A DNA stretch of 64,000 nt, from contig JAQTTH010000012.1 in NCBI GenBank assembly GCA_028710895.1, positions 62,001 to 126,000 on the forward strand, read 5' to 3'. Position 1 is the stretch's first letter; every line of letters begins with the position of its first letter. The position numbers and the translations under genes were made by a program. Positions 24,525 through 34,367 of the stretch are shown piece by piece. The stretch comes from Paludibacter sp. (lineage in GTDB: Bacteria; Bacteroidota; Bacteroidia; Bacteroidales; Paludibacteraceae). The notes below the pieces were generated by a model. That model saw nothing but the letters and a program-made list of their open reading frames with translations. It ran no database searches and had not been told where the DNA came from.

Positions 24525-25838
24525 ATGGGAAATATTGTAGCAATTGTGGGTCGCCCGAACGTGGGTAAATCGACCCTTTTCAACAGGCTCACTAAAAGTC
24601 GTAGAGCCATAGTAAATGATGAAGCTGGTACCACACGCGACCGCCAATACGGCAAAAGCGAATGGGAAGGCCGCGAATTTTCGGTAATCGATACCGGCGG
24701 TTGGGTTGTAAACTCGTCCGATGTATTCGAAGATGAAATTAAACGACATGTAGTTCTGGCTATTGAAGAAGCCGACGTAATCTTATTTATGGTCGACATT
24801 CAAAACGGAATTACCGATTATGATTTGGAAGTAGCACAGATTCTTCGTCGCTCAACCAAACCAATTGTATTGGTTTCAAACAAAGCTGATACGTTTGAAT
24901 GGCAATTTAATGCTGCAGAGTTTTATAAATTAGGCTTAGGCGAACCGTTGGTTGTTTCAGCAATCAATGGCCTTGGAAGTGGAGATTTATTGGATACCCT
25001 CCTCACCCACTTCAACCCCGATGCTAGTGAAGATGTCGAAGATGATCTTCCGCGTTTTGCGGTAGTTGGTCGTCCGAATGCCGGTAAATCTTCGATTGTA
25101 AACGCCTTTGTTGGCGAAGATCGCACCATTGTTACTGACATTGCCGGTACTACCCGTGACTCCATTTACACCCGTTTCAATAAGTTCGGCCATGACTTTT
25201 ACCTGGTAGATACTGCCGGGATACGTAAGAAAGCTAAAGTAAACGAGGATTTGGAATACTATTCTGTGGTTCGTTCAATCCGTGCTATTGAAAATTGTGA
25301 CGTTTGTATTCTGATGATAGATGCCACCCGTGGTATCGAAAGTCAGGATTTGAATATATTTTCGTTGATTCAGAAAAACAAAAAAGGATTTGTTGTCTGC
25401 GTAAACAAATGGGATTTGATTGAAAACAAAGAATCGAACGACATAAAAAAATACGAAGCTACCATTCGTGAGCGTTTGGCTCCATTTGTTGATTTTCCTA
25501 TCATTTTCACTTCGGCTGTGACCAAGCAACGTATTCTGAAAGTATTGGAAACTGCCGTTGAAGTATATGAAAACAAACAACGCAAAGTAGCTACAGCCAA
25601 GTTGAACGAATATATGTTGCCGTTGATTGAAAATTATCCACCACCGGCATTAAAAGGCAAATATGTGCGTATTAAATATGTAACTCAATTGCCCGGAACA
25701 CAGGTACCTACATTTGTATTTTTCGCCAATCTGCCACAATACGTAAAAGATCCGTACAAACGGTTTTTGGAAAACAAAATCCGCGCGAAATACGAATTTA
25801 CAGGAACACCTATTCAGATTTTTATCCGTCAGAAATAA
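24525..25838 (+). CDS. der: Ribosome biogenesis GTPase Der (EngA)
   Basis: 437 residues, full length. Two tandem GTPase domains: the first with [11 protein letters not shown] and DTGGW (residues 8-165), the second with [11 protein letters not shown] and DTAGI (about 178-350), then the C-terminal KH-like domain ([20 protein letters not shown]). It assists 50S subunit assembly. It has its own promoter and a terminator shared with the convergent Sua5-type gene. Confidence 0.97.
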   Translation: MGNIVAIVGRPNVGKSTLFNRLTKSRRAIVNDEAGTTRDRQYGKSEWEGREFSVIDTGGWVVNSSDVFEDEIKRHVVLAIEEADVILFMVDIQNGITDYDLEVAQILRRSTKPIVLVSNKADTFEWQFNAAEFYKLGLGEPLVVSAINGLGSGDLLDTLLTHFNPDASEDVEDDLPRFAVVGRPNAGKSSIVNAFVGEDRTIVTDIAGTTRDSIYTRFNKFGHDFYLVDTAGIRKKAKVNEDLEYYSVVRSIRAIENCDVCILMIDATRGIESQDLNIFSLIQKNKKGFVVCVNKWDLIENKESNDIKKYEATIRERLAPFVDFPIIFTSAVTKQRILKVLETAVEVYENKQRKVATAKLNEYMLPLIENYPPPALKGKYVRIKYVTQLPGTQVPTFVFFANLPQYVKDPYKRFLENKIRAKYEFTGTPIQIFIRQK

Positions 25839-25855
25839 CCGGATTACAAAACAGC

Positions 25856-25892
25856 AAAAACAGCCGCAACTTTAAAAGTTACGGCTGTTTTC
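25856..25892. terminator. Bidirectional terminator between der and the Sua5-type gene
   Basis: Stem AAAACAGCCG / CGGCTGTTTT, extended inward past one mismatch by AACTT / AAGTT. Located between convergent stops. Confidence 0.85.
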
Positions 25893-25910
25893 GTTTATTT
25901 CATGTTTGTT

Positions 25911-26516
25911 TTATTGTAGCTCCCCTGCTCCCTCTCTCACAATTTGTGGCTCGTCTTCTGTGCAATCAACAATGGTTGAGTGCTGCAAACCACCCATACC
26001 GCCATCGATCACTAAATCGACCTGATGACCATACTTTTCTTCAATCAGTTCAGGGTCAGTAATGTATTCAGTTGTTTTTTCGTCGGTAAAAATGGAGCTT
26101 ACCATGATTGGGTTACCCAGTTCACGTACAATCTCCAGTGGAATGATATTATCCGGCATACGAATACCCACCGTTTTTTTATTTTTGAAAAGCTTTGGAA
26201 GTTTGCTATTGCCGTTGAGGATAAATGTAAATGGTCCGGGTAAATTTCGTTTAATAAGCTTGAATGCCACGTCATCCATTTTGGCATACTCACTAATCTG
26301 ACTCATTTCATGGCAAATGAACGATAGATTTGCCTTTCGCATATCATGTTCTTTCAATTTGGCGATAAATTCCACCCCTGCAGCATTGAAAATACTGCAA
26401 CCAAAAGCATATACGCCATCAGTTGGAAAAATAATGATTCCGCCCTTGCGCAACACTTCAGCTACCCGGCGAATCTCGACAGGATTGGGATTTGTATCGT
26501 AAATTTTGAGTAACAT
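25911..26516 (-). CDS. L-threonylcarbamoyladenylate synthase (Sua5/YrdC/YciO family)
   Basis: 201 residues of the YrdC fold: GGIIIFPTDGVYAFGCSIFN near the N-terminus, then NLPGPFTFIL and VGIRMPDN. YrdC/TsaC makes threonylcarbamoyl-AMP for the t6A37 modification of ANN-decoding tRNAs. The short form without a C-terminal Sua5 domain could also be the YciO paralogue, so the exact role is left open. A promoter with TACCTTTG lies upstream at 26546-26573. Confidence 0.9.
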   Translation of the reverse strand: MLLKIYDTNPNPVEIRRVAEVLRKGGIIIFPTDGVYAFGCSIFNAAGVEFIAKLKEHDMRKANLSFICHEMSQISEYAKMDDVAFKLIKRNLPGPFTFILNGNSKLPKLFKNKKTVGIRMPDNIIPLEIVRELGNPIMVSSIFTDEKTTEYITDPELIEEKYGHQVDLVIDGGMGGLQHSTIVDCTEDEPQIVREGAGELQ

Positions 26517-26649
26517 ATATTTATACCACTAAGGCACTTAGAACACAAAGGTACACAAATTTTATTTTGCAAACCGATAATGAACTAAATGCCTTTGTAA
26601 ATAATTTAAACTTAGTGCTTCTAAGTGAACTTAGTGACTAAGTGGTAAA
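26517..26649. repeat. Intergenic inverted and iterated CTTAGTG repeats
   Basis: The left end (26524-26533, TACCACTAAG) is nearly the reverse complement of the right end. The right end (26611-26646) is an iteration of CTTAGTG / CTAAGTG at 8-10 bp spacing, four times. The repeats flank a promoter region and could form a long hairpin. It looks like a dispersed Bacteroidota intergenic element. Confidence 0.6.
26546..26573 (-). promoter_or_regulatory. Promoter of the Sua5-type gene
   Basis: TACCTTTG on the minus strand at 26546-26553 with TTTG about 16 bp upstream (26570-26573). Confidence 0.45.
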
Positions 26650-27405
26650 TCAAAATGCGTCGATAATAGCTTTGAAGTCGGCAACTTTCAATGAAGCACC
26701 ACCAATCAAACCACCATCGATATCTGGTTGAGCGAACAATTCAGGAGCGTTTTTAGCATTACAGCTACCACCGTAAAGAATTGATGTTCCGTCAGCAATT
26801 TCCTGTCCGAATTTTGCAGCAATAGCCGAACGGATAAAAGCCAACGTATCCTGAGCTTGCTCAGTAGAAGCAGTTACACCGGTTCCGATAGCCCAGATTG
26901 GTTCGTAAGCAATAACGATTTTTTTGAAATCATCAGCGCTCAGGTTGAATACAGTTTCGTCCAATTGATTTTTTACGAAAGCATTTTGTTCGTTAGCATT
27001 ACGAACGTCCAACGCTTCACCACAACAGTAAATAGGAGTCAAACCGTTGGCCAATGTCAACGCAACTTTTTCGTTCAGGATGGCACTTGTTTCGCCATAA
27101 TACTCACGACGTTCAGAGTGACCTAAGATTACGTATTCAGCACCTGTTGATTTTACCATCGAAGCACTGATTTCGCCTGTATAAGCACCTGATTCTTTGT
27201 TTGCACAGTTTTGAGCAGCAACGCCAATTACTTTTGTATCAACCGCAGCAACTACACTTGCAAGGTGAATAAACGGAGTTCCGATTACCACATCACAGTT
27301 TAATTTTGCACCAGCCAACGCTTCGTTCAATTCAGTTGCCAATGCCAACCCTTCCTGAAGGGTTTTGTTCATTTTCCAGTTTCCTGCAACAATGTTTTTT
27401 CTCAT
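26650..27405 (-). CDS. tpiA: Triose-phosphate isomerase
   Basis: 251 residues, full length. N-terminal NWKMN, catalytic His in [14 protein letters not shown], catalytic Glu in [13 protein letters not shown], and phosphate-binding [11 protein letters not shown] and [10 protein letters not shown]. It interconverts dihydroxyacetone phosphate and glyceraldehyde 3-phosphate. It is the last of three co-directional genes (DUF1599, DoxX-like, tpiA), a gene order conserved in Bacteroidales. Confidence 0.98.
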   Translation of the reverse strand: MRKNIVAGNWKMNKTLQEGLALATELNEALAGAKLNCDVVIGTPFIHLASVVAAVDTKVIGVAAQNCANKESGAYTGEISASMVKSTGAEYVILGHSERREYYGETSAILNEKVALTLANGLTPIYCCGEALDVRNANEQNAFVKNQLDETVFNLSADDFKKIVIAYEPIWAIGTGVTASTEQAQDTLAFIRSAIAAKFGQEIADGTSILYGGSCNAKNAPELFAQPDIDGGLIGGASLKVADFKAIIDAF

Positions 27406-27516
27406 CTTTTTTATAGTTTGATAGTTATTTGCCCGAAGGCGTTATTTATATTTTGTTATTTGCTATGTGTTATTTATTTTCGACACTATTTATTGTTATT
27501 AAAACGTATCAGATCA

Positions 27517-28677
27517 TTATCGACTACCGATTTTCTCAAAGTTCCGCCAGCCCCATTTACCTGTAATTGTTCCCTTTTTAATCAATATCATTCCCGGATT
27601 AGCCCGAATTATTGTTTTCAAAGCCGTGCCATCTGTTTTACAGAATGGATAAGTGAGTTTGTTCTGTTGAATAAAATTCTGAATATCGGCATCGGCTGAT
27701 GCTGTAAGCGCGTAGAATTTTTGGCCAGAAGCAAGTGCTTTCTGGTATATTTCCTCTGCTTTGCGGGCACCCTCGGCCGAAGCGTTATTCACATCGTAGA
27801 TAACCATCAAATACGTTTCGCCTTCGTTGTAGAGCACATCCTCTGTAATATCTTCGAATTGTGCATTCACAATCGTAAAATCGTGAATCGGAGCTTTGTA
27901 GCCTTCATTCACCAACACGGTTTTCTGATCTACAAATTTCCAGGTAGAATCGCCTTTCGGATAATTCTCCAGGGTGAATTCTTTTTGAATATCGCCTTTT
28001 TTATAGATAAATGTGGTGGTGTACTCATCCTTTTTTGCACCTTCGGGCACAAGCATAGCATTTGGTATGTTCACTCCCACTTTATACGGAAGGAAATCGA
28101 TAAGCGGCAAATTACGGTAACAGTAAGTAGATAATCCGAAACCAAAAACAACGAATACGGCAAAGGCAATATTTTGAGCCTTGGTGGTAAAGATTGTCCG
28201 AAATTTTGTTTGATAAATCAGCACCAAAATTGCCAACGTGGAAAAGACAACGTTTTTGATGAAAGTAGCCCAATTGCTGATAACCAACGCATCGCCAAAA
28301 CAGCCGCAATCAGTTACAAGATCTTTTTTGAGGGCAATGTACAACGTGAGCGGTGTCATTACGGCCATAAAAGTCACAGCAGCCATGGCAGTCAGACGAA
28401 TTTGTACTTTGAGAATTAGATTCAACCCAATAACCAATTCGAGCGTAGAAAGTAATACCGCCAGCACAAATGAAACGTGTGTAAACATTTCGAATGCACC
28501 ACCAAAAGCCCGGAAGTAGTCGTCGAATTTATAGGTCGAGCCAAGAGGATCAATTGCTTTTACAAAGCCGGAAAAGACAAAAACACAGCCCAACAGGATA
28601 CGAGCAATTTGCAATAATACATTGGCAGTTTTTTGCCCTTTGGACAATTTACTAATATCGCGATGGTTGGTGAACAT
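27517..28677 (-). CDS. DoxX/MauE-type membrane protein with thioredoxin-like C-terminus (BT_3928 family)
   Basis: 386 residues. Residues 20-190 hold four membrane helices of the DoxX/MauE type (ILLGCVFVFSGFVKAIDPLG, VIGLNLILKV) with a Cys pair in TDCGCFGDAL. Residues about 210-386 form a soluble domain resembling a thioredoxin fold without a CxxC. It belongs to a Bacteroidales family named after B. thetaiotaomicron BT_3928 that keeps company with tpiA and DUF1599, as here. A redox or membrane-protein folding role is suggested by MauE similarity only. Confidence 0.85.
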   Translation of the reverse strand: MFTNHRDISKLSKGQKTANVLLQIARILLGCVFVFSGFVKAIDPLGSTYKFDDYFRAFGGAFEMFTHVSFVLAVLLSTLELVIGLNLILKVQIRLTAMAAVTFMAVMTPLTLYIALKKDLVTDCGCFGDALVISNWATFIKNVVFSTLAILVLIYQTKFRTIFTTKAQNIAFAVFVVFGFGLSTYCYRNLPLIDFLPYKVGVNIPNAMLVPEGAKKDEYTTTFIYKKGDIQKEFTLENYPKGDSTWKFVDQKTVLVNEGYKAPIHDFTIVNAQFEDITEDVLYNEGETYLMVIYDVNNASAEGARKAEEIYQKALASGQKFYALTASADADIQNFIQQNKLTYPFCKTDGTALKTIIRANPGMILIKKGTITGKWGWRNFEKIGSR

Positions 28678-28804
28678 GAGAATTAATTTATTGAGGTGAT
28701 GATTTGGTGATATGTTGATATGGTAATGGATTGATGTGCTGATTTCGGTATTAATTGAGGGATATATTCATATTATCACATCGTCATATTATTTCATCAT
28801 CATA
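28678..28804. repeat. Degenerate GATATG/CACATCA-type intergenic repeat
   Basis: The 127-bp gap between DUF1599 and the DoxX-like gene is made of loose repeats of GTGATATG and, at its right end, their complement (ATTATCACATCGTCATATTA). Similar text is found at 20921-21063 and 36361-36377. It can fold into a long imperfect hairpin. Confidence 0.5.
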
Positions 28805-29359
28805 TTATTCATTATTTTCTTCGCTAATTTTTATCAGTCCGAATACAGCGTAATTAATCATATCGAAATAATTAGCGTCGATTCCTTCCGATATCAAAGT
28901 CTTTCCCTGATTATCCTCAATTTGTTTCGTGCGATAAATCTTCATCAGAATGAGGTCGGTATATGATTCCATGCGCATTGTGCGCCAGGCTTCGTCGTAG
29001 TCGTGGTTTTTATCCATCATCAACTTCTTCGCTTCGTTCAGGCATTTCATGTATAGCTCTGAGCCTGCTTCGTAAGTCAAATCATCGGTATCGGCACTGC
29101 CTAATTCCAGTTGAATAAGTCCTATTATACCGTAGTTTACAATAGCAATAAGTTCGGAACGAATGCCCTCGTCGATTTTCGAAACACCTTTAGTCTCAAT
29201 GCTACGAATACGATTTGCTTTGATAAAAATCTGATCGGTCACTGATTTTGGTCGCAAAATACGCCACGAGCAACCATAATCTTTCATTTTTTTGAGGAAA
29301 ATATCGCTACAGGCAGCAACTACCTGATCAAATTGTTGGTTGGTATGGCTCATATACAA
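28805..29359 (-). CDS. DUF1599 protein
   Basis: 184 residues with two similar halves: MKDYGCSWRILRPKSVTDQI in the first and KNHDYDEAWRTMRMESYTDL in the second, each followed by IFIKANRIR or ILMKIYRTKQ. This is the duplicated DUF1599 unit, related to the MazG-like all-alpha NTP pyrophosphatases by general appearance. The function is not established. First gene of the operon leading to tpiA; a near-perfect promoter lies 100 bp upstream. Confidence 0.88.
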   Translation of the reverse strand: MYMSHTNQQFDQVVAACSDIFLKKMKDYGCSWRILRPKSVTDQIFIKANRIRSIETKGVSKIDEGIRSELIAIVNYGIIGLIQLELGSADTDDLTYEAGSELYMKCLNEAKKLMMDKNHDYDEAWRTMRMESYTDLILMKIYRTKQIEDNQGKTLISEGIDANYFDMINYAVFGLIKISEENNE

Positions 29360-29458
29360 TTAAAAATTTAGAATGAAGAATTGACAATTGCCAAACATTT
29401 GAAATTAAAAGTTTTGGCCAACAAGCGAAATGAATTCAATGCTTCAATTTTGGAGCAG

Positions 29459-29488
29459 CAAAGGTACAATTTTTAGTTGAAAAGACAA
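29459..29488 (-). promoter_or_regulatory. Promoter of the DUF1599-tpiA operon
   Basis: TACCTTTG on the minus strand at 29459-29466 and TTG at 29486-29488, 19 bp apart. Leader of about 95 nt. Confidence 0.75.
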
Positions 29489-29631
29489 AGAAAGAACAGT
29501 AGCAATGTCATGAAAGAAAATAGATGATATTTGCATCCTGAATTCAGCAGTTCAGGGCAAAATATGCTGAAAACCAACCCGTTTATTATACTAAAAAATG
29601 TGAATAGTCGGTTTCAAATCTAAAACGGGGC

Positions 29632-29661
29632 TTGGTTATTTCAATTATTTGGCTATTTTTG
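29632..29661 (+). promoter_or_regulatory. Promoter of rlpA
   Basis: TTG at 29632-29634 and TATTTTTG at 29654-29661, 19 bp apart, 21 bp before the start codon. Confidence 0.75.
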
Positions 29662-29682
29662 TAGCACAGTCGTATAAAAACA

Positions 29683-30150
29683 ATGAGAAAAACACACTTC
29701 ATATTGCTATTTATTTGTTCTATCTTTTCCGCTCTTTGGGCTCAGGAAAAAGGTAGCGCGACTTATTACAGCCCCAGACTTCAGGGTCGGCATACAACAG
29801 ATGGTAGCCGATATCACCCCGATAGTTTGACCTGTGCTCACAAATCGTATCCGCTGGGAACCTATTTATTGGTACGTAATCCGAAGAATAACCAACAAGT
29901 GGTTGTAAAAGTAACCGACCGTGGTCCATTCACCAAGCGCCTGATGATTGACCTTTCGTATTCGGCTGCCAAAACGCTCGATATTATCCGTCAGGGAGTG
30001 GCAACGGTGGAAGTTTCAAAATTCAATTTCCTGCCCGACGCTCTTTCATTGATTCCCATTCCCATTCCAACGTCTTACGTTCAAGTACAACAGCAAGTGA
30101 CTAAAGCTTCGAACGTGCTGAATAAGATTTTTAGCGACGACAAAAAATAA
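29683..30150 (+). CDS. rlpA: RlpA-like septal ring lytic transglycosylase family protein
   Basis: 155 residues with a signal peptide (MRKTHFILLFICSIFSALWA). The rest is a single double-psi beta-barrel: GSATYYSPRLQGRHTTDGSR, LGTYLLVRNPKNNQQVVVKV and the acid motif VTDRGPFTKRLMIDLSYSAA. RlpA proteins cut naked glycan strands at the division site, or bind there. There is no SPOR domain here, which is common in the shorter Bacteroidota forms. Own promoter and terminator: monocistronic. Confidence 0.9.
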   Translation: MRKTHFILLFICSIFSALWAQEKGSATYYSPRLQGRHTTDGSRYHPDSLTCAHKSYPLGTYLLVRNPKNNQQVVVKVTDRGPFTKRLMIDLSYSAAKTLDIIRQGVATVEVSKFNFLPDALSLIPIPIPTSYVQVQQQVTKASNVLNKIFSDDKK

Positions 30151-30167
30151 ATTAATTTCTCACATAT

Positions 30168-30206
30168 AAACAGCCGGATTGATTCAGTTCAATCCGGCTG
30201 TTTGCT
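30168..30206 (+). terminator. Terminator after rlpA
   Basis: Perfect 15-bp stem (30168-30182 with 30189-30203) with a 6-nt loop. Confidence 0.85.
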
Positions 30207-30272
30207 TATTGCCTGTTTCGATATAAAATTCAGTGATATTCAAAAATAATTAACCATTTTATTCGTTTAATA

Positions 30273-30303
30273 TTGTAAAAACAAAATATTTTTCTCACCT
30301 TTG
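30273..30303 (+). promoter_or_regulatory. Promoter of the DUF3857 protein gene
   Basis: TTG at 30273-30275, 20-bp spacer, CACCTTTG at 30296-30303; the first base of the -7 box deviates. Leader of about 65 nt. Confidence 0.5.
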
Positions 30304-30374
30304 CATACATGTTAATTCGCGTTATATCTCTCACATTAAGCAATCACATTACTCACAATTAATTAGTAAAAATC

Positions 30375-33300
30375 ATGGCAAAAAAGACTTTCATTTTAGT
30401 TTTAGCCGTTCAGTTCATTTTGAATCTGAGTTTTGTTTCCGGTCAACAGGCCTATGAGAATGGCTGGAAGGCATTTTCAAAAAACGATCGCACCGAAGCG
30501 CGCAAGTTGTTCAATGAGGCAATAGCCGAACCATCTACAAGTGCTGATGCCCTACTGAGTCTTAGTCTGCTCGAGTGGACCGAAAATAAATCGGATGCAG
30601 CATTTGACAATTTCCAAAAATTCTACAACATCTCACCCAATCCATATCCATACCTATATGCAATGAGTAGCCTACCGTACATGTACGAATCGGAGAATAT
30701 TCTTTCACCGGCAAAAGTGGCATTTTTCGATAAAATTTTAAACGATCCAAAAATCAATGGAACACTTAAAGCCATGATTTCGGAACGATTGGGATCTCAC
30801 TACGATAAAATAAATAATCCCAAAAAATCGACGGAATACTATTCAAAGATGGGTGCTTTGACCCATTGGCAAGCGCTCGGCAGCTTCGATAACACATCGG
30901 GAAGCGGTTATGCCAAAGATTGGGGCGTTGTGTCAAAACCCCTGGGTACCGACGTTTTCAAAAACAAAGTAGATGCTGATGTACATTGGTATTCGCCCAA
31001 ATATAACCGGGAAAATAACTGGTTTGCATTTGACTATTATTTTTATTTGAATAACGCCATCATGTATGCCCAAACGTTTGTTACGAGCCCTGCCGACCAG
31101 GAAGTATATTTGCGTGCCGGCACATCAGGTTCGCTTAAAATATGGGTAAACGATGCGTTGGTTTCAACAGTTCCCGAGGAAAGAAACTGCGATCTGGACA
31201 TTTATGCCTACAAAGTAAAACTAAACAAAGGCAATAACCGCATTCTTGTTCAGATTGGTATAAGCGAAATTGACCGGGCAAATTTTTTGGTGCGCCTTAC
31301 CGACGAAATTGCCAACCCGATTCCGAACTTAACTAACTCCGATACCTATGCCGATTACACAAAATCGACTGAGAAATACTCGTGCGAACAATTACCATTC
31401 TTTGCCGAAAAGTTCTTTACCGAAAAAGTAGCTGAGGCGAAAAACAATCCTTTAAACTATATTTTACTTTCGGAAGTATACCTGAGGAATGACAAATCGT
31501 ACGAAGCAACAAAAATGCTGAAAACAGTAGAAGAGCTTTCGGGAAAATCGACCCTGACTTCATATCGTCTATACGAAGCCTTTAACCGCGCTCAGAACCA
31601 AACTGATTACGACAAAGAAATGGAAACAATCAAAGCAACCGACCCCGATTGTTTTTTCAGTTTGCAAAGTAAATATGCCGAAGCAGTAAAATCGGAAAAA
31701 TACGACGAAGCAGCCGAGATTTGTAAGAAAGTAAAAACGCTGTACGGCGAAAGTTCAACAACCGATGAATGGGAAATAAATCTGTCATCCTATCAGAAAC
31801 GATACGATGATTTGATTGCGATGGCTAAACGGCTGTACAAAAAATACCCAAACCGGGCAGATTACATGCAACTCAATTATCAGATTGAGAAAAACGTATC
31901 CAAAAATCCGAAAGCAGCCATTGCCGTAGTTGAAGATTTCTGCCGAAACAACACAAACAACGATGTATTGAACTTGCTTGCAAAATCCTATCTCGAAATT
32001 GGAAATTCCGAAAAAGGACTAAACGTATTATACAAACGACTCGACAATAACCTGTATGCAACCGGATATTACGACAATTTGATATCAACGTTATTCGGCA
32101 TGCAACGGTACAACGAGGCACTGGCATTTTGCGAAAAAGGTCTGAACCTGGCTCCGTTTATCCCTAATTTTTACTCAACACGCGGGTATATTTACAAAAA
32201 CATGAATCTGACCGACAAAGCCATTGAGAGTTTCAAAAAAGCTATCTATTACAGCCCTACGAGCTACGACTCACGTACTCAGATACGACTTCTTGAAAAC
32301 AAAAAAGAAGTATACGATTTGTTTCCAAAAACCAATTTGAACGACCTGATAAGCAAAGCTCCCGGTGCAAAGGATTACCCCGAAGATAATTCGCTGGTAC
32401 TGCTCAACGATTATCAAATGGTTATTTATCCCGAAGGTGCCAAGGAATATCACTACGAGTTGGCTGCTAAAATTCTGAATCAATCGGGTATCGAAACATG
32501 GAAAGAGTATACCGTTGGATATAACAGCTACAATCAAAAACTGATTATCGACAAAGCCGAAGTAATAAAAGCCAACGGAAGTGTTGTGAAAGCCGAAACC
32601 AACGACGATAACCACATTGTATTTACCAACCTGGAAGTAAACGACGTGCTTCACCTTGTATATCGGATGCAGGATTTATCCACCGGAAAGCTGGCAAAGC
32701 AATTCTTCGATCATTTTCAGTTCCAATACACAATTCCTACCCTTGTGAGCCGATACAGTTTGTTGGTTCCCGAGGATAAAGACTTCAAATACGTGGTTGC
32801 AAACGGCAAAGTGGAACCCGAAGTAACAACTGTAGAGAACATGAAACTTTATAAATGGGAGTTAGACAATCAGCCTGCAGTGAAGGATGAACCTCACATG
32901 AGCACCCTGACAGATGTGGCTCCTACATTATTCTACAGCAGTTTCCCCGATTGGAAATACGTGAGCGATTGGTACAAAGACCTTACAACAAGTAAATTCA
33001 ATTCGGATTATGTGTTGAAAGAAACAGTTGGGAAATTATTGGGCGGTAAAGAAAACATCAGTAAACTGGAAAAAGCCAAAATTTTCTACAACTACATTCT
33101 GGAAAATATAACCTATTCGAGTGTCGACTTTTTGCAAAGTAACTACATCCCTCAAAAAGCCTCACGAACAATTACAACCCGTTTAGGCGATTGCAAGGAT
33201 TTATCAACATTGTTTGTGGCCCTGTGTCACGAAGTGGGAATAGATGCCAATCTGGTATTGATTCTTACCCGCGACAATGGAAATAATTCGTTGGTGTTGC

Positions 33301-34136
33301 CGGCCATCGAGTTCAATCACTGCATAGCACAGCTGAATATCGACAACAAAAAATATTACCTCGAGCTAACTGACAATACCCTGCCTTTCGGCTCGGCACT
33401 AAAATCTGATTTGAGCGCGCAAATTCTGCCAATTCCATTCGCAGCCGAACCGTTTGGCGATAAACTATTGTCGATGAACATGCCCGACAGACAACCTAAT
33501 ATTTCGGTGCGTAACCACAAAATAAACTTCACTAAAAACGATATGACCATTTATCGCGATCAGGTTTGCTACGGAGCAATGGCATCGTACCAACGTGGCG
33601 ATTTTAAAAACGTGGGAGCCGACGAACAATTGAAAAAGATAAACGAATCGGTTGCAAAAGAATTTGATGTGGCTACCAAAGTAAGTAACCTCAACTTCAC
33701 ACAACTTGACAATCTGGCCGACAGCGTAACCGTGGCTTACAAAGTGGATGTGAAAAATGCCATGCAGGATGTAGCCGGCATGAAAATCTTCCGTTTGCCA
33801 TGGACCGATACAAACTCGCTGGATATAGTGTCTGCCGAAACCCGGAAATACCCCATGGAATACTGGTCGTATCAAACCGAGGATAAAACTACCGAAAAAA
33901 TGACGGTGGAAATTCCGCAAGGCAAAAAACTGGCAGAGGTTCCGCAGAATCAAAAATTCGATTGTCCGGCTGCTTCGTATCAACTGACATTTGACACAAC
34001 AGTGCCCGGCAAACTAAAAGTTACACGGTATTTCGAACGTAAATCCGACCACATCAGCATTCAGGATTATGCGGCATTCCGCGAGTTCCTGAACAACGTA
34101 AGTGAATGGGACAGTAAACAATACGCGTTTAAATAA
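30375..34136 (+). CDS. Secreted TPR / DUF3857 / transglutaminase-like protein
   Basis: 1253 residues with a signal peptide (ending FVSGQQ). Residues about 25-640 are mostly helical TPR-like repeats interrupted by a beta region near 180-310 (a PA14-like segment with YLRAGTSGSLKIWVNDALVS). Residues about 670-830 match DUF3857 (YEDNSLVLLNDYQMVIYP-like text) and about 900-1005 a transglutaminase core with TRLGDCKDLSTLFVAL (Cys940), FNHCIAQLN (His982) and LTDNTLPFG (Asp1000), so the catalytic triad is intact. The C-terminal 250 residues resemble DUF3858. Periplasmic or outer-membrane location is expected. Substrate unknown; peptide bond or crosslink chemistry is inferred. Confidence 0.88.
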   Translation: MAKKTFILVLAVQFILNLSFVSGQQAYENGWKAFSKNDRTEARKLFNEAIAEPSTSADALLSLSLLEWTENKSDAAFDNFQKFYNISPNPYPYLYAMSSLPYMYESENILSPAKVAFFDKILNDPKINGTLKAMISERLGSHYDKINNPKKSTEYYSKMGALTHWQALGSFDNTSGSGYAKDWGVVSKPLGTDVFKNKVDADVHWYSPKYNRENNWFAFDYYFYLNNAIMYAQTFVTSPADQEVYLRAGTSGSLKIWVNDALVSTVPEERNCDLDIYAYKVKLNKGNNRILVQIGISEIDRANFLVRLTDEIANPIPNLTNSDTYADYTKSTEKYSCEQLPFFAEKFFTEKVAEAKNNPLNYILLSEVYLRNDKSYEATKMLKTVEELSGKSTLTSYRLYEAFNRAQNQTDYDKEMETIKATDPDCFFSLQSKYAEAVKSEKYDEAAEICKKVKTLYGESSTTDEWEINLSSYQKRYDDLIAMAKRLYKKYPNRADYMQLNYQIEKNVSKNPKAAIAVVEDFCRNNTNNDVLNLLAKSYLEIGNSEKGLNVLYKRLDNNLYATGYYDNLISTLFGMQRYNEALAFCEKGLNLAPFIPNFYSTRGYIYKNMNLTDKAIESFKKAIYYSPTSYDSRTQIRLLENKKEVYDLFPKTNLNDLISKAPGAKDYPEDNSLVLLNDYQMVIYPEGAKEYHYELAAKILNQSGIETWKEYTVGYNSYNQKLIIDKAEVIKANGSVVKAETNDDNHIVFTNLEVNDVLHLVYRMQDLSTGKLAKQFFDHFQFQYTIPTLVSRYSLLVPEDKDFKYVVANGKVEPEVTTVENMKLYKWELDNQPAVKDEPHMSTLTDVAPTLFYSSFPDWKYVSDWYKDLTTSKFNSDYVLKETVGKLLGGKENISKLEKAKIFYNYILENITYSSVDFLQSNYIPQKASRTITTRLGDCKDLSTLFVALCHEVGIDANLVLILTRDNGNNSLVLPAIEFNHCIAQLNIDNKKYYLELTDNTLPFGSALKSDLSAQILPIPFAAEPFGDKLLSMNMPDRQPNISVRNHKINFTKNDMTIYRDQVCYGAMASYQRGDFKNVGADEQLKKINESVAKEFDVATKVSNLNFTQLDNLADSVTVAYKVDVKNAMQDVAGMKIFRLPWTDTNSLDIVSAETRKYPMEYWSYQTEDKTTEKMTVEIPQGKKLAEVPQNQKFDCPAASYQLTFDTTVPGKLKVTRYFERKSDHISIQDYAAFREFLNNVSEWDSKQYAFK

Positions 34137-34159
34137 GCTTTAATTCGTACCCCTATCTC

Positions 34160-34194
34160 AGCGGCTGGCTTCCCTTTCGGAGTCAGCCGCTTTT
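34160..34194 (+). terminator. Terminator after the DUF3857 gene
   Basis: Stem GCGGCTG / CAGCCGC with a 16-nt loop and TTTT behind it. Confidence 0.7.
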
Positions 34195-34261
34195 CGTTTA
34201 TACTCACAGCTATATCTATCAGCACAAAATTGCATTTTTTCAAAAATAATTTCCATTCACA

Positions 34262-34293
34262 TTGTTTATTTTGTGAAATTATTTATATCTTTG
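34262..34293 (+). promoter_or_regulatory. Promoter of the beta-barrel protein gene
   Basis: TTG at 34262-34264, 21-bp spacer, TATCTTTG at 34286-34293. Leader of about 70 nt. Confidence 0.55.
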
Positions 34294-34367
34294 GCCTGTT
34301 AAATGAAAGATCTTATTCTTCGTATTTAAACTCCCCCAATAAATTACAAACACATTAATAAAAAATT

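Larger units (their letters stand above)
29360..29682. other. 323-bp divergent promoter region
   Basis: Between DUF1599 and rlpA, read divergently. Holds the DUF1599 promoter (29459-29488), the rlpA promoter (29632-29661) and a 6-bp inverted repeat CCTGAA / TTCAGG at 29537-29556. Nothing else was recognised. Confidence 0.6.
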
